From positions 248,001 to 312,000 of the forward strand of contig JADKGC010000002.1 of the NCBI GenBank assembly GCA_016717205.1: a stretch of DNA of 64,000 nucleotides, given 5' to 3'. The translations under genes and the position numbers were made by a program. The notes beneath the pieces were generated by a model that ran no database searches, was not told the DNA's origin, and worked only from the letters and a program-made list of their open reading frames with translations. Each line of letters starts with the position of its first letter. Positions within the stretch are counted from its first letter, which is position 1. This document shows positions 46,940 through 56,128 of the stretch, in pieces. Origin of the DNA: Candidatus Flexifilum breve (GTDB taxonomy: Bacteria > Chloroflexota > Anaerolineae > Aggregatilineales > Phototrophicaceae).

Positions 46940-49900
46940 TGTCGTCCTCAGACTCCGCGTCCCGGCCCATGCGATACTTGATGTCGTAGTGGATGATGAA
47001 GTCGAGTTCCGCCTCGGTGAAGCCGTAATGCCGCGCCAGCACCCGGTCGATCTCGTCGATGATCGGCTTGGAGAGGCGGGGTTGAAAACTCTGAATGTTT
47101 AGTACACCGTATTTCCCGTAGTTGTTTGAGAGAACCCGCGAATTATCCTGAAAATCAGCAGTAACAGCATGTCCAAGCTCAATAAGCTGCCGTGCAACAT
47201 CAGGGCTAATCCGGTCAATTGAACAGGGAAATTCCTCAATCTCGCGCTTGTTGAGATTTCTCACATCTGAATGCGCCGTCATAAACCAAAAAAACAGCCC
47301 AGAGTTGAGGACGGCGATAGCGATGTAACGCAGATCATCAGATGGTAGGTAGATTTCCTTCAGTTCAGATGGAGGAATTTCGCCTCCTTTGGTATCGGTT
47401 ATCTTTGGAACAAAATCGAAAAACTGAACGAAGTAGCGCAACTTTCGTGTGTAATACACCACATGAGATGAGGTTTTCTTGAAGTACACCTTCAGACGGT
47501 TTTCCCGTGATAAGCGTCTGAGAATTGCGCTTTCATAGTCAGTTTCAATTTTGGGTATGGAACTGCCTAAAAGACGAGGCGCGTCACTTCCACGAACGTA
47601 TGACTGCGTTGCCATCAAGAATTCGCGTTCTTCAGACAGCCAACGGCGATAATGCGATATGTACACCTCAGTTGAAGTTGATGAACCGCGGATCCAAGTA
47701 GTTAGGCGTTTCTCAACACCTTCAAATAGTTTCGACGGTCTTTCCGCAAAACTGGCAACCCAAGATTTCCGATCCCGCAAAAGCAGTTTCCGAACAGAGT
47801 CGAACTTGTCGGTGCTGACTATGGACACGGGAACAATCATGCCAAATCGCCCCGATGATCTTTGAATATATGTGGAGCGTTCCATGACATAGCCGTACAA
47901 GTCGCCGCAATCCTCAGTCGCAAAACCTCTGATTGAGTATTCGCCTTTGACCGTTTTGTACTCTACATAGGGCGGATTGCCGACGATCACATCAAAGCCA
48001 CCATTCGCAAGCACGCTGTTGAACTCCACATACCAGTGAAACGGCTTGTGGCTGGCGCGGAAGGCGTCAAGGTCGGTCAAGCCGTAGTCGTCCATCAGCG
48101 ACTGGTCAAGGTCGGAGCGGATGGCCGTCAATTGCATCCTCCACCTTGCGTTTGAGGGCTTCGGTCGCGAACAAACGCCCCTCAATTTCGCCGCGCGTGG
48201 CAAACCCGACCAGCGTATTCCCCGCGCGAATGTTGAAGTCGATGTCCGGCAGCGGCTCAATCTGCGCGGGGCTGTCCACCTGTGCCACCATCTTCAGGAA
48301 CAGGCGCAGCTTACAGATTTCCGTCGCCTCGTCCATGATGTCCACACCGTACAGGTTGTTGACGATGATGCTTTTCAACACGAAGTAGCGGCGGTTGGGG
48401 TGGGCGCTCACACGCTGCAGCTCGTCCACAAAGTCGAGGTACTTGACGACGTTCTCTGACCTCACCCGAAGTCTCTCCCCCTCGCCGCTCGGAGAGGGGG
48501 TTGGGGGGTGAGGTTGATCGCCGACCATCTGGCGCATCTTGTCCAGCGCCAGTTCGTACAGCGGTTCAAGGCTGTTGATCGCCGCAAACAGGAACGCGCC
48601 GCTGCCCGCCGTCGGGTCGAGCACGGTCAGCTTGAGCAAACATTCGAAGTAGAAGCGGCGCAGCAGTACCGGGTCGCTCAAACCGCGCAGCCAATCCTCG
48701 ACCAGCGTTTGGATATCGAGGTTGTACGTCACCAGATCATCGACGCTCGCGATCTTCCCGGCGGCAAAATCGGCTTGAATCTGCGCGTAGCGGGCGCGGC
48801 GGGCGGCGTATTCGCGCTCGGTTTCGGTCGGCAGGTACGCCTCGGTCGCAACCGCGTCGTAGATGTACGGCTCGACATCGGTGAGGATGGCGCGCACGTC
48901 CACGCCCACCTTGTCGAGCAGGAACGGGAGAATCGTGCTGCGGCAGATGTAGCCAGTGATGTCCTCTTTGGTGTAGTACGCGCCCATCTGCTTCTGGTTG
49001 ATGTACTTCTCGAAGATGTAGCCGAGCACATCCGGGTTGATCTCGTTGCCCTGCCGCAGCGGGCGGTCATCCAGATGCCACGTGTAGCCATCGAAGAAGT
49101 TGAACAGCCGCTTGAAGGCCTCGTCGGCGATGGCGATCTGCTCGCCGTACTGGTCTTCCAGCGCGTGCGGCAGGAACAAGCCGCCGTTCAGGTACGGGAT
49201 TTTCCCCAAGAGGCGGTTGGTCGCGGCGTCACGCTCGCTTTCCTCGCACGCCAGTCCATCGAAGAACAGGATCACCAGAAAGTCGCGGTAGAAGTTCTGA
49301 CCCGCACTCCGCAGCGCTTCCAGCTTCGTCCGCAGATAGTCGGGATCGTCGTTCAGAAAGCGCTTCTTCTGGATGAAGTACAGGAACATCAGGCGGTTGA
49401 GCATCACGCTGGCGTACCAGTCGCGCGGCTGACCGTCGGGCAGCCCGGTCAGAAACTTGAGGAACGCCGTGTGTTCGGTCTTGAACTGGTCGTAGAACTT
49501 CTTGGTGACCGTCTCCACGTCGAAGGCTTTTTTGACGCGGCTCGTCACCGTCGCAATCGACACCTGCCCCTCGGCATCGAGATCTTCAATCGCAAAGGCA
49601 ATGCCCGCCAGCTTTGCAGCAGCGCATCGCCCAACATGCCGCGTCGATAGGTGAAGGTGCGCGGCTTGGTCGTCCCTTCCTCGCGCTTCACCCACCACCA
49701 CAGCGACGTTTGCGCCGTCCCCTTGCTGTCGCGGTCAAGGAAGATGATCAGGTGTTCAAACGCCAGATCGGTCACATGCTGGTCGATTTTGCGCCGCGCC
49801 CCGCTCGGCGGGATGTTGCCATCCTCGGCGGTGCAGGACACGACGACCATACCGCCTTGCTCGGCAATCGGCGTGAAGCTGTAGCGGACGCCGTCCACAT

Positions 49901-50012
49901 CAGCGGGCGCCAGCCGGGCAGAATAGTTGTTCCAGCCCAGTTCTTCTACAAACAACCGCTTGAAGTCAAAAGTTTGCAGGCACGCCCGCATGCGTTCCGT
50001 CGAAAGAGTCAT
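46926..50012 (-). CDS. Eco57I-class adenine-specific DNA methyltransferase (two one-base frameshifts)
   Basis: Three frames form one 1028-residue protein. Adding one A to CAAAG near 49617 joins DALLQ to KLAGIAFAIEDLD. Removing one base near 48130 joins KRKVEDA to LTAIRSDLDQ. The N-terminal ~330 residues resemble the helicase-linked/nuclease part of type IIG enzymes. SAM motif I is LDPTAGSGAFLF near residue 465 and catalytic motif IV is VIVGNPPYVEYK near 680, typical of N6-adenine methylation. A target-recognition region follows. An 18-residue proline-rich insertion (HPPTPSPSGEGERL) comes from a palindromic repeat. It may protect host DNA for the neighbouring helicases, or act as a type IIG enzyme itself. 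Confidence 0.8.
48460..48513. repeat. Palindromic REP-like element inserted in frame in the methyltransferase gene
   Basis: The outer arms CCTCACCC (48460-48467) and GGGTGAGG (48506-48513) enclose a second palindrome of C-rich and G-rich arms around GCTC (48477-48500). The 54 bases keep the reading frame and add a proline/glycine-rich peptide. Very similar palindromes giving PTPSPSGEGE-like peptides are familiar from many bacterial genomes. Confidence 0.7.
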
Positions 50013-50151
50013 AACGCTTTGTTCTTCTGGACATTCATCCGATAATACCAATACTAGGGGTTACCGTAGAAGAAGTAACCCTGATTGTGTTCGCTCCCTA
50101 CCCATAACGAGACAATCGAGTGCGGTGAACACAGGATATGTAACCCAATTG

Positions 50152-51075
50152 TTATTTTACGATGCTGGCTAGAAGATCTTCGTTGCTCAGGACACGGTCA
50201 TACATCTCTTTACGCACTTCTTTACCGACCAGATCCCCTTGGATGCGACGCAGAAAGTCCTGAAAATCCGCATTTCCCATTGAAGACAGCTTATTCAGTG
50301 TTTCCCAGTCAAGATAGTCCTTCGAACGTGCCGGGTACAGAATATCAGATGAGTTCGGGTCATCGACTCTCAGTTCGATTACTCCTATCCCAAAGGACGT
50401 TGATAACCGCTGAAATTCTCCTCGAAAATCCAGATCCTCCGAAATGTTTGCAGCCACTAGATATCCCTCGTGCGCCCATGACGAATTGGATACCGCTTGA
50501 AAAAACGCTTCTCTTAGATTGCCAAAATTCAGTGAGCGTTTGAGTTCAAACGAGTACAGCCGCAACGATACGACTCCAATTGCCGTACCAAAGTCGATCA
50601 CCTCTCGCGACCAATCTTCGAGGGGAAAATAGCATCCAACCATATCGGGATGCACCCATTCCCCAAATTCCTTTTTGGTCGACTTGCTGTGGTTGATAGT
50701 TTTGGTATAGACCTTAAGCTTCAGGTGGGCAAAGTGAGCTAGGAATGGATGCAGAGCCGATTCTTTGTAGCTGGACTTAACTGGCGCGCTGTCCTGTTTT
50801 GCGACAAGCTGCTCTGCCTGCTGATCGGTAAAGAGCGACTTCAGTGAGAATCGCCGAGGACGGGTGCCTGCTTTCAGAAATGGGCTGTTAGGATTATCAC
50901 GCATGTGGACATACAATAACGCGCCTAGTGTCGCTATTGGTGTTTTTCCTTTGGTGGCCACCTGCACATCGTAACCCTTTGCCTGAGCCGTCTGCCAAAT
51001 CTCCTCTCCGGATAGCGGACGTTTTTCTTCTTCTAGGACTTTCTTTGCCAGTTCAAGGAAAGTAAGTTGCTTCAT
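50152..51075 (-). CDS. HrgA-like protein: HARE-HTH domain plus restriction-endonuclease-like domain
   Basis: This 307-aa protein has an N-terminal HARE-HTH (winged helix, residues 1-75: FLELAKKVLEEEKRPLSGEE, then ATLGALLYVHMRDNPNSPF), known from restriction systems and chromatin proteins. The C-terminal part contains VVSLRLYSFELKRSLNFGNL then REAFFQAVSNSSWAHEGYLV, where FELK fits an E-x-K nuclease motif. The layout matches the HrgA/COG2958 group linked to restriction loci. GGAG lies five bases before the ATG. It lies between the PLD-helicase and the methyltransferase on the same strand, so it is probably a specificity or nuclease component of that system. Confidence 0.75.
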   Translation of the reverse strand: MKQLTFLELAKKVLEEEKRPLSGEEIWQTAQAKGYDVQVATKGKTPIATLGALLYVHMRDNPNSPFLKAGTRPRRFSLKSLFTDQQAEQLVAKQDSAPVKSSYKESALHPFLAHFAHLKLKVYTKTINHSKSTKKEFGEWVHPDMVGCYFPLEDWSREVIDFGTAIGVVSLRLYSFELKRSLNFGNLREAFFQAVSNSSWAHEGYLVAANISEDLDFRGEFQRLSTSFGIGVIELRVDDPNSSDILYPARSKDYLDWETLNKLSSMGNADFQDFLRRIQGDLVGKEVRKEMYDRVLSNEDLLASIVK

Positions 51076-51182
51076 TGAAACTCCATTGATTACTACTAAG
51101 GCTATTAGTATAGTAGCGACATTTGCCTAAAAATAGTTATATGAAACCTGCTCTCATTCCAACAACTTTTAGTGTCATTCCT

Positions 51183-54100
51183 CTATCCTCCCGCGAATAA
51201 GCCTAAGGAACACAAAATCCTCGGCTCGTTGGCTTCACCGTCTTCCTGAATCAGGCTTAGGCGATCCTCTGCACGCAACGCGACCACCAGCCGCGCTAAG
51301 TCCTCGTTCGACACGCCGGCTTTCATCTGCCGATTGATGCTGTCGCGCGCGGTTGAGCGCAGCGGATAGCGATACAGGTCATCGACGGCGCGTTCCAAGT
51401 CTTGCGTCACGAACAGCGGCGCTTCGCGTTTCAGCAGCTCAATATAGTCTTTGAGCCGTTCGTAGGCCCGGCGGCGCGCGCTCGTCCGTCCGCCCAACTG
51501 CCCACCCACGTTGTAATCGTCGCGCCGCATCAACTCGACGGCTTGCAGTACCAGATCGTGATGGTTTGGATGGCGTTCAATTGCGGGCGCATCCAGGGGA
51601 CACTCCGCCGCGCGCAAGATCGAATACTGCGACTGCGTGACGCTGTTCCCATCCGCATCCAGCCACGCCAACGAGTCCGTACCGTCGGCGGTCTTCATGT
51701 AGGCCAGCACACCCTGCGGACGCTGCACCGAACCCACATAGCGCCGCGTCGAATACACCACATCCGGCAGATCAGCGATCTTCTTCGCCAGCGCCGGATC
51801 GTTCTTGGTCGCATTTGCCCAGATTTGGTACGCATAGGACGCGAGATCGACCTCAGTATCCGCCTCAAAATCGAGGATGCCCGACTTCTCCGTGTATAGG
51901 TCGCGGAGCTGGGCCGCCAGTTGGTCATCGTCAAAGAACTGCTCATCGCTGCCGACCACTTCGCTGTTCTCGGCCAAGCGCTGGCGCACACGAGCGCGTA
52001 AGCGAATGATCTGCTCCACGCCATCAGCGGGCAGGAACGAGTAGCACAAAATGCGCTCCGCCTGCTGCCCAATCCGATCCACGCGACCGGCACGCTGGCT
52101 CAAGCGGATGATCGCCCACGGCAAATCGTAATTGATGACGATAGCCGCATCTTGCAGATTTTGCCCTTCACTCAACACGTCGGTGGCAATGAGCACGCGT
52201 AACTCTTCTTCCCGCGTCACGTTGACTTGATTGCTCACGGGACTGAAACGCCACGCCAACGCCGTGGGATCATCCGAACTCCCGGTCGCCGCTGCCAAGG
52301 CGCGCACACTCCGCGCCGTTAGCTGCTCTTCCAAGTAGCGCACGGTATCAGCAAACTGCGAGAAAATCAGCACCTTTTCGCCGGGGTGCTGCCGCGCGAT
52401 TAAGTCATGCAGGGCGTTTAGCTTGGTGTCAACTGCCGCGTCCCATATCCCGCAAATGCGCAGCACCTCCAGCAGTTGATCGCTGTCCTCGCGGAGTTTC
52501 TTCTTCAGGGCAGCGGTAAATAAGGTCGGTCGCAGCCACTTAAACCGCTTCTTATAGCGTCCATTGAACAGTTCGTAAGCAGCCTGCGCGCGGCGCTGAT
52601 AGGCGGATCGGGTGGTCTCGCCATGCTCAACCTGAGCGGCATCCGTGCTGTTTTCAGCGCCATCTTCCGCCGTGAGGATCGAGTCTTCGTCCTCATCTTC
52701 AGCGCCCGGATCGATGGTGTCGGCGTCAAGCGTCCCAATCGGCAGCGGCAGTTCGTTCTCAATGGCATACAGATAGACGTAGTTGCGCAGGATGTGCCGA
52801 TCGATCGACTGCAAGAAAGATGCGCCGCTGCTCTCGAGGCGCTTGAACAGATTTGTACGGCTGAAGCCCATCAGGCGTTCGCCCGCCCGCGACAGGTTCT
52901 CCAGCAGGCGTTTTTCGTCGGCGTCCGCGCCTTTGGCCGCTTTCTCGGAGACATATTGCCCCAATCCATAGCGCGGTAAACTCAACAGATTGATCCACGT
53001 CACCACGTCATCGGAGTACATCCGGCTGAACTGATCGTTGGCCGGAAATGCGACGGTCTTGGGTACACGCACCGGGAAATACGACAGCCGCCCATCCCGC
53101 ATCCGCAGGAACGACCGTCCCGTCAACGGATCGGTTTCGGCGTAGTTCCCCACGATGAAACTGCGCGTGCGGCGCACCATATACAGGCGCATCAGGTCGC
53201 GCCAATCGTCCGCATACTCGCTTTTCTCAAACGCGGCGAGCGAGCGCGTGTTCGCTTGATGCCGTCGCGTGAACTCCAACTCGCCAATCTCACCGAGGTA
53301 GCGTTCCGGGCGGATACCAATGTCCCGGTCTTCAGAGATGAACAGACGAAGCTGCGCGGACAGATCGAGATAGCTCTTGTTGTATGGCGTCGCTGAAAGC
53401 AGGATCACCCGGCTCTCGTTCGCCTCGATGTAATCCCGGATCACACCGTAGCGCTGCCCCTCGCGATTGCGGAGGTTGTGGCTCTCATCGATGATGACGA
53501 GGCGGTAGCGGCGCAGTTCGGGCAGCTGGCGAATCGCTTTGCTGATCGGTAGAACATGCGCGATCAATCGGTAATCAGCGATGTACTTGCGCCACATCGA
53601 TTCGAGATTTTTTGGACAGAGGATTAGCGTTTCGTAGCCATAGTCGTCCTGAAAGATGCGGGCTAACGCCGTCGCCATGAGCGTTTTGCCGAGACCAACC
53701 ACATCGCCGAGCAGCACACCGCCGCGTTTGTTCAGGTGGTGCGCGGCAATCTGGACTGCCGCGGATTGATAGTCGAACAGAATCGCCGTAAGCTCGTTGG
53801 GTAACTTAAATTCCCCGCTCAAGCCGGCAATTGCTTCCTGCGCGAGGTGGTACGCCATCTTGAGATAGACTTCATAGGGAGACAGTGTTGCTTCACGCGC
53901 CCAGCTTTCCTCGATCACCTGGATGAGGTCTGCGGTGATGTCCAGACAGCCGCGATCTGCCCAGCGTTCCTCAAACCAGCGAGCGAGTTTTGCTGTCGCA
54001 TCGGTATCCGTTACTTCCGTATTCAGTTCGCCCTGACCGGATAAACCAGAGAAAGTGAGATTGCTGCTGCCCAGATAGGCGTGGATCGGCGCGCTGTAGA

Positions 54101-54551
54101 TCTGTGGCTGATGCAGCAGATACAGCTTGGCGTGCAGCGGGTAGCGCAGGAACAGCTTGACGACAAGTTGACCTTCGCGTAGTTGCCGGGTGAGATCCCG
54201 CAAGCCTTGTTCGTCGGCGTTGGTCGGCGCGCCCAACATCAACTGTTGGCGGAACTCCTCGACGATTTGTCGTTTGAGGCGCACAAGCCGCGCATTGTCG
54301 ATCAAGTCGTCGTCTTTACCACTCAGGCTAAAGAGCGCCCGGATATCTTCCTGTGGCGAACGATGCATCCCAATCAGCAACCGAACTCGATGCGCCTCAT
54401 CGCCCGACGAATCTTCGATGTGTGGTTGCAACAGCCGCCACCCCCGCAGATTGAAGTAACCAACGCAGAAGTCGGCTCGTTGGGCAGTATCAAGCGTCTG
54501 GATCAGTGCGGTTTGAAGCTGCTCGGAGATGTTGTCAAAGATACGCGGCAC
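51183..54551 (-). CDS. PLD-SNF2 family helicase (defence-associated)
   Basis: This 1122-aa protein starts at GTG with AAAGG upstream. The N-terminal ~200 residues are a PLD-like domain (FCVGYFNLRGW, then HAKLYLLHQP and YLGSSNLTFSGL). An SNF2-type helicase follows, with Walker A GVLLGDVVGLGKTLMATALA near 285, DEAH-like LVIIDESHNLRNR near 350 and motif III LSATPYN. The C-terminal lobe has VLIFSQFADTVRYLEEQL and SQRAGRVDRIGQQ. It is the first gene of a long minus-strand operon and precedes the HrgA-like protein and the methyltransferase. DISARM class 1 also pairs an SNF2 helicase (DrmD) with an adenine methylase, but DrmD is not known to me to carry a PLD domain. Confidence 0.85.
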   Translation of the reverse strand: MPRIFDNISEQLQTALIQTLDTAQRADFCVGYFNLRGWRLLQPHIEDSSGDEAHRVRLLIGMHRSPQEDIRALFSLSGKDDDLIDNARLVRLKRQIVEEFRQQLMLGAPTNADEQGLRDLTRQLREGQLVVKLFLRYPLHAKLYLLHQPQIYSAPIHAYLGSSNLTFSGLSGQGELNTEVTDTDATAKLARWFEERWADRGCLDITADLIQVIEESWAREATLSPYEVYLKMAYHLAQEAIAGLSGEFKLPNELTAILFDYQSAAVQIAAHHLNKRGGVLLGDVVGLGKTLMATALARIFQDDYGYETLILCPKNLESMWRKYIADYRLIAHVLPISKAIRQLPELRRYRLVIIDESHNLRNREGQRYGVIRDYIEANESRVILLSATPYNKSYLDLSAQLRLFISEDRDIGIRPERYLGEIGELEFTRRHQANTRSLAAFEKSEYADDWRDLMRLYMVRRTRSFIVGNYAETDPLTGRSFLRMRDGRLSYFPVRVPKTVAFPANDQFSRMYSDDVVTWINLLSLPRYGLGQYVSEKAAKGADADEKRLLENLSRAGERLMGFSRTNLFKRLESSGASFLQSIDRHILRNYVYLYAIENELPLPIGTLDADTIDPGAEDEDEDSILTAEDGAENSTDAAQVEHGETTRSAYQRRAQAAYELFNGRYKKRFKWLRPTLFTAALKKKLREDSDQLLEVLRICGIWDAAVDTKLNALHDLIARQHPGEKVLIFSQFADTVRYLEEQLTARSVRALAAATGSSDDPTALAWRFSPVSNQVNVTREEELRVLIATDVLSEGQNLQDAAIVINYDLPWAIIRLSQRAGRVDRIGQQAERILCYSFLPADGVEQIIRLRARVRQRLAENSEVVGSDEQFFDDDQLAAQLRDLYTEKSGILDFEADTEVDLASYAYQIWANATKNDPALAKKIADLPDVVYSTRRYVGSVQRPQGVLAYMKTADGTDSLAWLDADGNSVTQSQYSILRAAECPLDAPAIERHPNHHDLVLQAVELMRRDDYNVGGQLGGRTSARRRAYERLKDYIELLKREAPLFVTQDLERAVDDLYRYPLRSTARDSINRQMKAGVSNEDLARLVVALRAEDRLSLIQEDGEANEPRILCSLGLFAGG

Positions 54552-54684
54552 ACAAATAACCTTTTCAGATGCTGTAAGTGTCTATGCTATAAGCATACCG
54601 TAAGTTGAGCGATCGAATGGCGCAAATTGAGATTGAGCAAAATAAAAACGTGGCTGGTTTAACGTCCCAGCCAAGACGTCCGCG

Positions 54685-55550
54685 TCATGCTGCACAGCGG
54701 TAAATCCTGTTCAGCTCCCGATGACCCAGCAGCCGCAAATACTGCACGTGACTCTTGGGGAGCTGTAACCGCTGCATCAATTGCTTACAGCTTTCGTGAG
54801 CTGCCATACTCTGCAGCGTCGCGACCATGCGCAGATTACCGTCGGCCGTATAGCGCTCAATCAGGCATAGCAGCGGTGCTTCAACCCCTGCGCGATAGCG
54901 ATCTTGCCATGTCGGCTTGCGTGGCGCGAACAGTTCCAGCTTTTCACACAGCTCATGCCGCAGCGGTTTGACGACACTCGTCAGCCACCAGCATTTCTTC
55001 GTGCCACTCTTGCCGGCAATAGCTGCGGCATCATCCGGCCCGACTTCCGTCGTGATGTAATACAACGCTGCCAGATGCGGCAGGCTGTCGATGTACTTCT
55101 CAGCCGTCTCACCGATAGCGCGCTCAAGGTCGAGCCGGAGGTCAATCGCCTCCGCATACTCAGCATAGCCGCGGCTGTGGCCATGATCGAACCCGTCGAT
55201 AACAAATTCATCCGGATCCGCGCTGCGTGTGGCGAGGTCGTCGAGATAGACCTCGTGGCGATACACTTTGCGGAAAATCTGGGGTTGGTGCGGTTCAAGA
55301 GGAGACTCAGCGCGCCGCCTTTGTCAACGGTTGCCAAGAGCGTCTTGTCGGCGCTCAACTCCATCCACAGCCGCATGAAGGCATGGGCGACCAAATCGGG
55401 GAGCTCGTGGTCGACGTTGCCGTAGTAACGCAGCAAGCGATTGAGATTGGGCGGGAGATTGGCATAAATTTCGTCGAAAGTGCGCTCTCCCGCCCAACCG
55501 GTCGGATACACAGCAACACGCGGATACGGCTTGATGTTGAACGTGGACAT
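54685..55550 (-). CDS. Sigma-70-like/hypothetical protein of the mobile element (one-base frameshift)
   Basis: Two frames (55550-54981 and 55266-54685) join into 288 residues when one C is added to the CCCC run near 55285, giving NRTNPQIFRKVYRHEVYLDD. Residues 25-65 (NLNRLLRYYGNVDHELPDLV, AHAFMRLWMEL) resemble sigma-70 region 2. A helical middle and a C-terminal segment with DDAAAIAGKSGTKKCWW follow. The match to sigma factors is weak, and it might instead be a plasmid-type regulator. It lies upstream of and in the same direction as the defence helicase, separated by 133 bases. Confidence 0.45.
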
Positions 55551-55631
55551 GGGGACACTCCCTTACACCGCTGGAGTCTGCCAGCGCAGGTGAGCGCTAC
55601 CGCTCCATCCTGCGGCAGGACGCGGTGGGGT

Positions 55632-55679
55632 GCTGTCAAGCACACCCGAGAGGGTGAGGCCAGGCCGGTGCTTGACAGC
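55632..55679. repeat. 12-bp inverted repeat
   Basis: GCTGTCAAGCAC (55632-55643) and GTGCTTGACAGC (55668-55679) form a perfect dyad with a 24-base GC-rich spacer, about 80 bases upstream of the sigma-like gene. It could be an operator, a transcript structure or a processing site of the element. The remaining region up to 55830 shows no gene. Confidence 0.5.
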
Positions 55680-55835
55680 GGGGCTGCCCCGCGCGTCCTA
55701 GACTCGCCGTGCGGCGGTAGTGCGAGAGAGGGTCTTTTGGTACTCAGCGGTGAAAAAAGAGGGAATGGTTGTGATATGTCATATCCTCAGGAACATTACG
55801 TAGTAGAAGCGCTGGAGGATACAGGAAGAGGGATG

Positions 55836-56128
55836 TGCATCAAAACGCCAAAGATGAATTGCGGATCAAGGGTGCACTGGCGGTACTGGAACATTTCCAT
55901 CACTGCAATGCCACCAAGACTGTTAAGAATCAACGTTCAACGTTTTAACGGCGGAGACAGACCTACGCGCACGAAGGGCGAGCGGGGTTATCTCGAAAGA
56001 AGCTCATCGCCCACCGCCATCCACGCAAGACAGCGCCCGCAGTCGTTGAAATGATCCTAGAGCTGCGGAGCGCGTATCAAATCGGTGACTTGCGAATCGT
56101 TTTTAGTCGCTTTATGGGTGTTCCTTAG
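55836..56128 (+). pseudogene. Decayed N-terminal fragment of an IS481-like transposase
   Basis: In shifting plus-strand frames the sequence reads AKDELRIKGALAVLEHFHHC, then RRQTYARTKGERG, then RKKLIAHRHPRKTAPAVVEM and ILELRSAYQIGDLRIVFSRF. This matches the HTH and linker region of IS481/integrase-core transposases, where a prolines-and-basic linker precedes a LR-x-x-Y-x-x-G helix. Several frameshifts are present and the catalytic DDE domain is missing. It abuts the end of the TPR gene. Confidence 0.55.

Noticed and set aside
48508..49650. Plus-strand 380-codon open frame opposite the methyltransferase
   Set aside because: Its amino-acid make-up is that of an antisense frame, and the minus strand carries the conserved methyltransferase sequence.
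55227..56054. Plus-strand 275-codon open frame
   Set aside because: The first part is antisense to the sigma-like gene. The last part is only one of several frames of the transposase relic.
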